DNA of 6,268 nucleotides from JBGOUJ01 sp041477005 (lineage in GTDB: Bacteria; Acidobacteriota; Terriglobia; Bryobacterales; JACQDG01): assembly GCA_041477005.1 (NCBI GenBank), contig JBGOUJ010000462.1:1-6268 (forward strand). Direction: 5' to 3'. Position 1 is the first letter of the stretch. Every line of letters starts with the position of its first letter. The position numbers and the translations under genes are program-made. Shown here one piece after another: positions 1 through 6,268 of this stretch. Under the pieces are notes generated by a model. It saw only the letters and a program-made list of their open reading frames with translations. It did not search any database and was not told where the DNA came from.

Positions 1-1129
1 AGCCGATCTTCACGTCGTGCCGCGCCCGCTGGATCACGATCAGGTTGGCAACCGAGCCGAGTATGGTCAGATTGCCCGCAAGAGTCGACGACATAGCCAG
101 TGCCAGCCAGGCCCGCTTCGGGTCGGCCAAGTGCCCGATGAGGGGTTTGAACACTAGCACCGCCGGGACGTTGCTCACAACGTTGGAAAGGACCGCCGAA
201 AATACGCTCAGCACGCCCACCTGCTCCAGACGAAAGTGCGAGGCGAGGGCGAAGAGGTCCTCCGCGAGCGATGTCTTCTCCACTCCGGCCACAACAATGA
301 ACAGCCCCACGAACAGCACCAACAGCGACCAGTCGATCTCGTGATAGACCTTCTCGGGCTTCACCCTCCGCGTGATCAGCAGCAGCGCGCCGGCAACCAG
401 CGCCACCTTCGGCACCGGCCATCCCACGAAGAAGAAAACGATCATCCCCGCCGAGACCGCGATCGACTTCCACAGCAGCGCGCGGTTCACGCGAATGGTG
501 GGGTGCTCGATCTCGACCCGCTCCGCCCGCAGGAACTCCTTCCGATAGGCCAAGCCAATCATCCCGATCGTGGCCAGCAGGCCCAGGAGCGCCACCGGCG
601 ACAGCGCGGCGGCAAAGTCCCGGTAGGGGATCTTCGAGAAGCTGCCGATCATCATGTTCTGGGGATTGCCGGTGATGGTCGCCACGCTGCCGATGTTGGA
701 AGCCATGGCCACGGCGAGCAGGTACGGCACGGGGTTGCGCCGCAGCGCCGCGGTTATCTCGAGCACCAGCGGCGTCAGCACCAGGCACATGGTGTCGTTC
801 ACAAAAAAGGCGGAGAATAATCCGGAGACATAGACGATGGCCGCCAGCAGCGCCACCGGCCGGTGCGCATGTTCCACAACCCAGGCGCTCACCAGACGAA
901 AAAACCCGGAGAGCCGCAGGTTCGCCACCACGATCATCATCCCGAAAAGCAGAATGATCGTGTCGTAGTTCACCGCCGCGTAGGCTTCCTCGAAGGAAAG
1001 CACGTTGAAGGCGATCAGGAGGCTGGCCCCAATGATCACCGCGCCGGTGCGGTCCACGCGAAAGCCCGGCAGCCGCCCGATGGCCAGCACCAGGTAGGTG
1101 GCGAGAAAGATGAGAATGCCGGCCGACAT
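1..1129 (-). CDS. SLC13/ArsB-type anion permease (C-terminus cut by window edge)
   Basis: Inner-membrane permease of the ion transporter (IT) superfamily, the group containing SLC13/DASS carriers, ArsB and YbiR-like anion transporters. The frame stays open from an ATG at 1129-1127 to the left edge, giving 376 codons; a full member is usually somewhat above 400 residues, so probably only the last segment is missing. The protein is almost wholly hydrophobic with about ten membrane segments. Two related halves are visible: residues 111-157 (NDTM, then SNIGSVATITGNPQN) and residues 315-362 (SNVVSNVPAV, then AGNLTILGSVAN). These Ser/Asn/Gly-rich re-entrant motifs mark the family's inverted-repeat substrate site. 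The start gives a normal first membrane helix (MSAGILIFLATYLVL), but no good Shine-Dalgarno sequence precedes it. It lies 23 bp after the kinase stop, so coupled expression is likely. The substrate is unresolved: di- or tricarboxylate, sulfate or another anion is possible. An arsenite role is not supported, because no ArsR, ArsC or ArsA gene is nearby. Confidence 0.88.
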   Translation of the reverse strand, partial: MSAGILIFLATYLVLAIGRLPGFRVDRTGAVIIGASLLIAFNVLSFEEAYAAVNYDTIILLFGMMIVVANLRLSGFFRLVSAWVVEHAHRPVALLAAIVYVSGLFSAFFVNDTMCLVLTPLVLEITAALRRNPVPYLLAVAMASNIGSVATITGNPQNMMIGSFSKIPYRDFAAALSPVALLGLLATIGMIGLAYRKEFLRAERVEIEHPTIRVNRALLWKSIAVSAGMIVFFFVGWPVPKVALVAGALLLITRRVKPEKVYHEIDWSLLVLFVGLFIVVAGVEKTSLAEDLFALASHFRLEQVGVLSVFSAVLSNVVSNVPAVLVFKPLIGHLADPKRAWLALAMSSTLAGNLTILGSVANLIVIQRARHDVKIG

Positions 1130-1152
1130 CGGCGGAGAGAAAAAACCAGGAT

Positions 1153-2925
1153 TTACGTCACTTCCTGGCCGTGCACATCGACGGCAGTGGCGAGAACGGG
1201 TTGCGCCAGCGGAAGCCGCACGAAGAAACACGCGCCGCGGCCCGGCTCCGACTCGGCCCACATCTCCCCGCCGTGGTCGAGCACCGTCTGCCGCCCCAGC
1301 GCCAGCCCCAGACCCGTGCCGTCCTTCTTCCCGGCGCTGGCAAACGGCTGGAACAGGCGGTCGCGGATCTCGGGGCGAATGCCGGGGCCGGTGTCCTCGA
1401 TCGAGACCGTGATCGAGCCGCTCTCGCCGCGGGCGTCGATCGAAATCCGCCCACCGTCGGGCATCACTTCGAGCGCATTCACCAGCAGGTTGCCGAAGGC
1501 CCGCTCCAGCCGCCCGCGGTCGGCCGCCACCAGCGCCTCCTCCGGCGCCGCGACCCGGATCTCCACTCTCTGGGCCTCCGCCGTGTGGCGCAGCGGGTCG
1601 ATCGCCGCCTGCAGGATCTCCCCCAGCAGGCACTCCTCGCGAAGCTCCGCCTTGCCTCGCCCCACGTTCAGCAGGTCATCGAGCAGTTGCTGAATGCGCC
1701 GGGAGGCCTTATATACATTGGCCGAGAGGCGCTTTTGCTGGTGCGGCGGCAGCTCGGCATGGAGCAACATCTCGCTGCCGCCGTAAATGGCGGCCAGGGG
1801 ATTGCGAAGGTCGTGGACGATCGAGCTCGCCAGCCGCCCGATCGTGTACAACCTCTCATTCTGGATCAGTTGCTCGCGCGCCCGGCCGATCGAGGAGCAC
1901 ATGTCGTTAAAGGTCTGCGCCAGCCGCCCGATTTCGTCGTTCGACACCGGCGCCACGCGGTAATCGTAGTTCTCCCGGGCCACCTCGGCCGCCGCATGGT
2001 CGAGCGCCTCGATCGGGCGCACGATGCGCCTGGCGAGCATGTAGGTGATCAGGAAGCTGATCGCCAGGCTGACGATCCAGATGGCCGCGATCTGCCGCCG
2101 CAGCGACGCGTATCCGGCGCGAGCCGCTTCGAGCGATCGTAGCACGCTCAGCGATCCCACGGTGCGGCCTTCCACGTCCAGCAGCGGTTCGGAGAGCTCG
2201 ATGTAATCGAGCCCGGGCGCCGAGACCGACTCCGGCCGGCCGGCCGGCCACCGCCCGGCCAGCTTGAGCAGCGGCGCTGTGCTCGCACCCAGAGTGGAAG
2301 CGAACGGCTGGCCGCCGGAAGCAAACAGAAAATCGCTGCCGGTAGAAAGCTTCAATTGCCCGGCTACCGCGTCGTTCACTTCAAAGCCGGTGACCAGAAC
2401 ATCGAGCAGCGCCAGGCCCGCTCCCGACTGCACGTAGACCGGCGTCACCACGAACTGGTAGAGGCGGCTCTCCACCTGGTCAAAGCCGGTCTGCTGGGTC
2501 GGAAATCTGGCTCGCGCCTGGTCCACAAAGGTGAGCCGCTCGGGCACGCGGACGGTCCCACCCGCAGCCACTCGCGCGATCACGCGGCCGCGCGGATCGG
2601 TCACCACCACCAGGCCCCCCTCGCCACGCTGCCGCTCCAGGTTGCGCAGCAAGTCACCCGAGATGTCGGCGATGGTCGCTGCATCGCCCGTGCCGAAGGC
2701 GGCCCGCACCTGCGACGAGCTGGCGATCTGCGCGCTCAAGGTCTGGAGCGCCTGCGCCCGCTCCTTCCATAACGAGCGGTAGGCCTGAAGGCTGGTGGCC
2801 ACCTCGGCCGTCAACTGCTTCTGCGTTTCTCCTACCACGTGCTGCGACACAAGCCACCCGGTCGCCACAAAGACCACGGTGATGGCCAGAGAGGTGGAGA
2901 GCCAGATTTTGGTCAGCAACCGCAT
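1153..2925 (-). CDS. Membrane sensor histidine kinase with periplasmic Cache-like domain and HAMP
   Basis: A 590-residue two-component sensor kinase. Domains in order: membrane helix at about 9-29; periplasmic region about 30-278, long enough for a double Cache (PDC) fold, with a characteristic VVVTDPRGRVIARV strand-turn-strand at 106-119; second membrane helix about 279-298; HAMP linker about 299-351 with P304 and the DEIG motif (E331); dimerisation/phosphoacceptor domain with H371 in VHDLRNPLAA; and an ATPase domain with N483 in the N box, DTGPGI at 511-516 (G1), LFQPF at 524-528 (F box) and GTGLGLAL at 536-543 (G2). All catalytic motifs are intact, so it should be active. Cache kinases of this shape, such as DctB and DcuS, often sense small organic acids, which would suit the adjacent permease, but the ligand cannot be read here. 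The likely partner is the OmpR-type regulator at 5634-6268. The ATG has an AAGG seven bases upstream. The hairpin element at 2941-3016 lies directly before this site and may control the kinase. Confidence 0.95.
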   Translation of the reverse strand: MRLLTKIWLSTSLAITVVFVATGWLVSQHVVGETQKQLTAEVATSLQAYRSLWKERAQALQTLSAQIASSSQVRAAFGTGDAATIADISGDLLRNLERQRGEGGLVVVTDPRGRVIARVAAGGTVRVPERLTFVDQARARFPTQQTGFDQVESRLYQFVVTPVYVQSGAGLALLDVLVTGFEVNDAVAGQLKLSTGSDFLFASGGQPFASTLGASTAPLLKLAGRWPAGRPESVSAPGLDYIELSEPLLDVEGRTVGSLSVLRSLEAARAGYASLRRQIAAIWIVSLAISFLITYMLARRIVRPIEALDHAAAEVARENYDYRVAPVSNDEIGRLAQTFNDMCSSIGRAREQLIQNERLYTIGRLASSIVHDLRNPLAAIYGGSEMLLHAELPPHQQKRLSANVYKASRRIQQLLDDLLNVGRGKAELREECLLGEILQAAIDPLRHTAEAQRVEIRVAAPEEALVAADRGRLERAFGNLLVNALEVMPDGGRISIDARGESGSITVSIEDTGPGIRPEIRDRLFQPFASAGKKDGTGLGLALGRQTVLDHGGEMWAESEPGRGACFFVRLPLAQPVLATAVDVHGQEVT

Positions 2926-2932
2926 CGGCTAG

Positions 2933-2936
2933 CCTT
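2933..2936 (-). promoter_or_regulatory. Ribosome binding site of the kinase gene
   Basis: On the minus strand AAGG stands seven bases before the ATG at 2925-2923, a normal Shine-Dalgarno spacing, and supports that start. It lies only four bases after the end of the long hairpin, so folding or opening of that structure could affect ribosome access. Confidence 0.5.
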
Positions 2937-2940
2937 GGGA

Positions 2941-3016
2941 ATTGAGGAATTGAGAAAGGAAGACGGCGACAGCGGATTTTTCCTTTCTCAACTCCTCAAT
3001 TTCTCAATTCCTCAAT
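2941..3016 (-). repeat. Three-copy 16-bp repeat forming a long hairpin in the kinase leader
   Basis: The unit TTCTCAATTCCTCAAT (plus strand) occurs exactly at 3001-3016, with one change (T to C at 2992) at 2985-3000, and as an exact inverted copy at 2941-2956. The segments 2941-2961 and 2980-3000 can pair over 21 positions around an 18-base loop. The single non-complementary position (2949/2992) is a G.U wobble in the minus-strand transcript but an A.C mismatch on the plus strand. The left arm could instead pair perfectly for 16 bp with the outer copy at 3001-3016, so two alternative folds exist. The element is AT-rich against GC-rich surroundings. No T tract follows on either strand, so a classical intrinsic terminator is unlikely. 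It may be a dispersed intergenic repeat, an RNA processing or stability element, or a translational control structure for the kinase. Confidence 0.75.
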
Positions 3017-3019
3017 TTC

Positions 3020-3039
3020 TTCCGCCCTAGTTCCGCCCT
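3020..3039. repeat. Short 9-bp direct repeat at the cupredoxin stop
   Basis: TTCCGCCCT occurs at 3020-3028 and again at 3031-3039, two bases apart. The cupredoxin stop codon (3029-3027 on the minus strand) lies at the junction of the two copies. It may be a small tandem duplication that set the present C-terminus; no function is evident. Confidence 0.4.
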
Positions 3040-3773
3040 CCCGGGTAGAACACGTGCTCCTCCGGCGCCGGCGGGTAATCGTGCCCGTACTTGTTCTTGT
3101 GCGGCACGGCGAGATAGCCCTGCTCGGAGATCCGGATGTCCGCCAAGGCCAGCTCCCGGCGGCCCAACGTGATCTCGCGGTCGAGCTTGGAGAGCGTTTC
3201 CGCATCGCTGCGCTCGTGCCAGACCTGAAACCGATAGGTCCCCTCCGGCGCCTCGATCCGAAACCGGCCGTCGGGCCCCGTGACCGCGTAATACGGCGTC
3301 GGCAGCACGGCGATCACCGCGCTCATGGTCGCGTGGATGTTACAGAACACCCGCACCATTCCCGGCCGGCGGAAAGCCACTCGCCGCGACGTCTGCGGCG
3401 CATAGAGGTGGACGTCGAACACCTGCCCGTTGTAGTTGGAAAACGCGTTGTGGAAGATCGGATCGAGATTCGGAAAATCAACCACCGTGCCCGCCTCCAC
3501 GGCCAGCACATGCGGCACGAACATCTTGTTCTTCTGCTGCATGGTGGCGTGCCGGAATCCCGCCGGAGACGGAGGCGGCGCATGCGCCGGCTCCAGCCAC
3601 ACCACCACGCCCGAGTAGTCGTGCTTGGCCTTCACCGCGTGCAGCTCCGAGCTGATCAGCGTCACGTTGCCGGTGAGCACAGCGCCGTGCAGCACCAGGC
3701 TGCTGAGCCACCAGGACACAAAGACGCCAAGCAGTCCGGCGCCGCGCCCAGGTGTCTTGGTGGTAATAGACAT
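3027..3773 (-). CDS. Exported cupredoxin-like (type 1 copper) protein with C-terminal regulatory-like domain
   Basis: A 248-residue protein with an N-terminal hydrophobic segment (about 12-30) after basic residues, probably a signal peptide or membrane anchor, placing it in the periplasm. Residues about 33-158 look like a cupredoxin fold. The copper ligand set appears complete: H108 in PIFHNAFS, then C144, H147 and M150 in FCNIHATM. The C-x2-H-x2-M spacing is that of amicyanin, and proteins like this are often auto-labelled 'methylamine utilization protein'; no methylamine dehydrogenase gene is present here. Residues about 160-205 (TGPDGRFRIEAPEGTYRFQVWHE) resemble a carboxypeptidase-regulatory-like beta-sandwich. 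The C-terminal tail is rich in His and Tyr (H225, H231, H240). It could carry electrons, bind copper, or act as a periplasmic partner of the kinase; the sequence does not decide. It starts 5 bp after the porin stop, with AGGG only three bases from the ATG, so translational coupling to the porin gene is likely. Confidence 0.85.
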   Translation of the reverse strand: MSITTKTPGRGAGLLGVFVSWWLSSLVLHGAVLTGNVTLISSELHAVKAKHDYSGVVVWLEPAHAPPPSPAGFRHATMQQKNKMFVPHVLAVEAGTVVDFPNLDPIFHNAFSNYNGQVFDVHLYAPQTSRRVAFRRPGMVRVFCNIHATMSAVIAVLPTPYYAVTGPDGRFRIEAPEGTYRFQVWHERSDAETLSKLDREITLGRRELALADIRISEQGYLAVPHKNKYGHDYPPAPEEHVFYPGGRN

Positions 3774-3778
3774 GGTCC

Positions 3779-5266
3779 CTAGAACAAGTATGCCACGGCC
3801 AGGTCGTAGTGGTTATTGATCGGCCGTTGCCCGCTCATAAGCTGCGTCCGCACCTGAGAGGCTTCCGCGCCCACCACCACGTTGGGGGCGATCTTGTAAA
3901 AGATGTTGGCGGCGTAGGCCAGGTTCTTGGCGATGCCGCTCGGCAGCAAGTCGCGGTTGTTGGGATCGTCCTGGCCGCCATACAGATTGAGGCTCAGCCG
4001 CGGGGTGGCGATAAAGGTCACTTGCGCCCAGCCGCCGCGCGACCGCACCGGGATCACGCGTACGCCGCCGGGTCCCGAGGCCAGGAACGTGAAGCCCTGC
4101 CGCACCCCGCCGCCGCCCAGGTTAGCCAGATTTTGGCCCGTGAACAGGTTCCCGGTGAACTCCAGCCGCCGCAACGGGTTTACGAACCAGTCAATCGAAA
4201 ACACGCTCGATGAAACCGAAGTGTGGGCCACGTGGGTGGTGCTCAGATGGAAACCGGGAGCGATCTCGACCCGGCGGTTGTCGTCGAAATGATGGGCGAA
4301 CTGAAATCGCCCCTCCAGCGCGGGGCGATAATGCTCCAGCGTCGAGGCGAATTCCGAAGGCACAATGGCGCCGTCCTCATAAGTCTGGGACACCCCGATG
4401 CGGGCATTCAGGTCTTGCCCCGAGCCCAGACCAACCCGCTGCTCGAAGCGCACCTGCGGCCGCCAGCGCCACAGGTTGCCCGCCGAGGTCAGCGGCGAGA
4501 TGCCGACTTGCGCCAGCGAGTTAGGCTCGCGCGGCGCAAAGATCGGTTTCTCCTGACCCACCAGAAACCCCCGGGTCGCCCACTGGGCTTCGATCGAGGC
4601 GATCCGCACGCGCGCCGTGTTGTTGAGCACATCGCTGCTGCCGTTGAACAGATCCATCAGGAAGGCGCCGTGGATCTTGCCTCCCCCGACGGCCTCCGGT
4701 CCATCGAACTCCAACCCGATCACGCTTTGCCGCATCGTGCCGCCCGAATTTACCGGACCGGTGGCGGTCGACGCCGTGAGGGGATTATCCGCGCCGCCGG
4801 TGTGATGCGAATTCGTAAAGGCGTTGAACAGGGCCATGCCCGTCAGCCGCACGGGCACGCGCTGCGAGCTCTCGACCTTGACCTGGTCGTGCTCGTTCAG
4901 CCGGCCCTCCTGCAGATCCACCTTTTCCTCCAGGTCTCCCACGCGCCGCTCGACCGAGTCGGCCGTGCGATCGGCCGCCGCCGGGGCCGCACCATTCGTC
5001 ACCGCACCATCGGCGGTTCCGCCGTTGCCCGCCACACCGCCGGCCGCCGCCGGGGCAACGGGGACGGGCGGGCTCGCTCGCCGCAGGCCTTCCAGCTCGC
5101 TGCGCAGCAGTCGCACCTCCTGGAGCAACTCCGTGTTCTGCTGCTCCAGCCGCTCCAGCCGCTGGCCGAGGGCATTCATCGTCACGCCACTCTGCGCCCG
5201 CGCGACCCCGGCCGCCGCCACTACGGCGACCGCCAACAGCCTCGAAACATCGGCAAAGGTTTTCAT
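3779..5266 (-). CDS. Outer-membrane beta-barrel porin with N-terminal coiled coil (DcaP-like architecture)
   Basis: A 495-residue protein taken from the ATG at 5266-5264. A longer in-frame start at 5311 exists, but it would lie inside the receiver gene and spoil the signal peptide. From the chosen start, MKTFADVSRLL begins a clear signal peptide with probable cleavage after residue 24 (VARA/QSG). Residues about 32-63 form a heptad-like coiled coil (LGQRLERLEQQNTELLQEV); about 64-100 is an Ala/Pro/Gly linker; about 101-132 is a second acidic/basic helical stretch. From about residue 137 to the end the sequence alternates polar and hydrophobic strands and closes with LAVAYLF, the aromatic C-terminal signature of outer-membrane barrels. 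Coiled coil plus barrel is the layout of trimeric DcaP dicarboxylate porins, so it may pass an anionic substrate to the permease encoded downstream; that is inference. The start forms an ATGA overlap with the receiver stop, with AGGA nine bases upstream. Confidence 0.85.
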   Translation of the reverse strand: MKTFADVSRLLAVAVVAAAGVARAQSGVTMNALGQRLERLEQQNTELLQEVRLLRSELEGLRRASPPVPVAPAAAGGVAGNGGTADGAVTNGAAPAAADRTADSVERRVGDLEEKVDLQEGRLNEHDQVKVESSQRVPVRLTGMALFNAFTNSHHTGGADNPLTASTATGPVNSGGTMRQSVIGLEFDGPEAVGGGKIHGAFLMDLFNGSSDVLNNTARVRIASIEAQWATRGFLVGQEKPIFAPREPNSLAQVGISPLTSAGNLWRWRPQVRFEQRVGLGSGQDLNARIGVSQTYEDGAIVPSEFASTLEHYRPALEGRFQFAHHFDDNRRVEIAPGFHLSTTHVAHTSVSSSVFSIDWFVNPLRRLEFTGNLFTGQNLANLGGGGVRQGFTFLASGPGGVRVIPVRSRGGWAQVTFIATPRLSLNLYGGQDDPNNRDLLPSGIAKNLAYAANIFYKIAPNVVVGAEASQVRTQLMSGQRPINNHYDLAVAYLF

Positions 5267-5633
5267 GGCAGTAAATCCTGCACTCTCTTCTGCACTTCGA
5301 GCGCCGACCAAGGCTTGGCGAAACAGGCGTTCGCGCCCAGTCGCAGCACCCGCTCGAAGCTCCGGGGATCGGTCGTGGCGCTCACCACCACGATCGGCAG
5401 CCGCGCGAACCGCTCCTGCTCCCGCACGCGCCGAATCAGCTCGAAGCCGTCCAGAAACGGCACGTCCAGGTCGGTCACCAGGGCGTGCACGCTGCTCCCG
5501 CTTTCCGACGAAAGATATTCGAGCGCCCGCAGCCCGTCGCCCACGCGCACCACGCGCACGCCGGGTATATTCAACAAGGCGATTTCCAGCGTGGCGGCGG
5601 CCGTGTCGGCGTCTTCGACGATCAGGATGTTCT

Positions 5634-5637
<4 letters not shown>
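5263..5637 (-). CDS. Stand-alone CheY-like receiver domain protein
   Basis: A 124-residue single-domain response regulator without an output domain. The receiver landmarks are all present: acidic pair E8/D9 (ILIVEDA), phosphoacceptor D56 (LVTDLDVP, followed by LDGFEL), S86 in VVVSA, and K108 in FAKPW. It should therefore be phosphorylatable and cytoplasmic. The start is GTG at 5637-5635, which places KNILIVEDA at the normal receiver N-terminus. This codon overlaps the stop of the preceding regulator as GTGA, and no strong Shine-Dalgarno sequence is seen, so translation probably depends on the upstream gene. Its own TGA overlaps the porin ATG. Single receivers beside a kinase and a DNA-binding regulator can act as phosphate sinks, relay steps or protein-binding switches; which applies here is unknown. 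Despite the shared fold, its sequence is clearly different from the neighbouring regulator's receiver, so it does not look like a recent duplicate. Confidence 0.92.

Positions 5638-6268
<631 letters not shown>

Noticed and set aside
1..1129. Arsenite efflux pump (ArsB)
   Set aside because: The fold is shared, but there is no arsenic resistance gene nearby and the context is a porin and Cache kinase; only the broader superfamily can be supported.
863..1693. Plus-strand open frames over the permease and kinase genes (also 236-820 and 1171-2142)
   Set aside because: Low-complexity translations antisense to clearly recognised membrane and kinase domains; no family motifs or ribosome binding sites.
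2941..3000. Intrinsic terminator after the cupredoxin gene
   Set aside because: The stem is AT-rich and no T tract follows it on either strand; the following gene is in the same direction with its ribosome binding site only four bases away.
2941..3016. CRISPR-like repeat
   Set aside because: The units are 16 bp, two are directly adjacent without spacer, one is inverted, and no cas genes are present.
3027..3773. Amicyanin or other methylamine utilization role
   Set aside because: Only the copper ligand spacing matches; the protein is longer, has an extra domain, and no methylamine dehydrogenase genes are present.
3054..3782. Plus-strand open frame of 242 codons opposite the cupredoxin
   Set aside because: An almost exact antisense shadow of the cupredoxin gene with Arg/His-rich composition and no recognisable domain.
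5267..5311. Longer N-terminus for the porin starting at 5311
   Set aside because: It would overlap the receiver gene by about 49 bases and put 15 polar residues before an otherwise typical signal peptide; the ATG at 5266 has an ATGA overlap and an upstream AGGA.

Overview
The window is a compact block of six genes, all on the minus strand, so transcription runs from the right edge to the left edge. In transcription order they are: an OmpR/PhoB-type response regulator cut by the right edge (5634-6268); a stand-alone receiver domain protein (5263-5637); an outer-membrane barrel protein with an N-terminal coiled coil (3779-5266); an exported cupredoxin-like protein with a complete type 1 copper ligand set (3027-3773); a membrane-bound sensor histidine kinase with a periplasmic Cache-like sensor region (1153-2925); and an inner-membrane anion permease of the SLC13/ArsB (IT superfamily) type cut by the left edge (1-1129).

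The first four genes are packed tightly. The regulator stop overlaps the receiver start (GTGA), the receiver stop overlaps the porin start (ATGA), and only 5 bp separate the porin stop from the cupredoxin start. The only real intergenic space is 2926-3026, between the cupredoxin and kinase genes. It holds an AT-rich element made of three copies of a 16-bp unit, one of them inverted, which can form a long hairpin just upstream of the kinase ribosome binding site. The kinase and permease are 23 bp apart.

Read together, the genes describe one envelope system. A kinase senses something in the periplasm and probably passes phosphate to the OmpR-type regulator, with the small receiver as a second target or phosphate sink. 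The porin and the permease could carry an anionic solute, possibly a dicarboxylate, across the outer and inner membranes. The periplasmic copper protein is the odd member and makes the set worth following up. The link between these parts is inferred from gene order and families; the substrate and signal are not visible in the sequence.

The DNA is GC-rich with strong GC bias at third codon positions, which produces many long but meaningless antisense ORFs. Signal peptides, an outer-membrane barrel and a periplasmic copper protein point to a Gram-negative bacterium. The style of the regulators, the CNIH-type cupredoxin and the AT-rich intergenic repeat suggest Acidobacteriota, but this is only a moderate to low confidence inference. 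No RNA genes, insertion sequences, CRISPR arrays or convincing terminators were seen.
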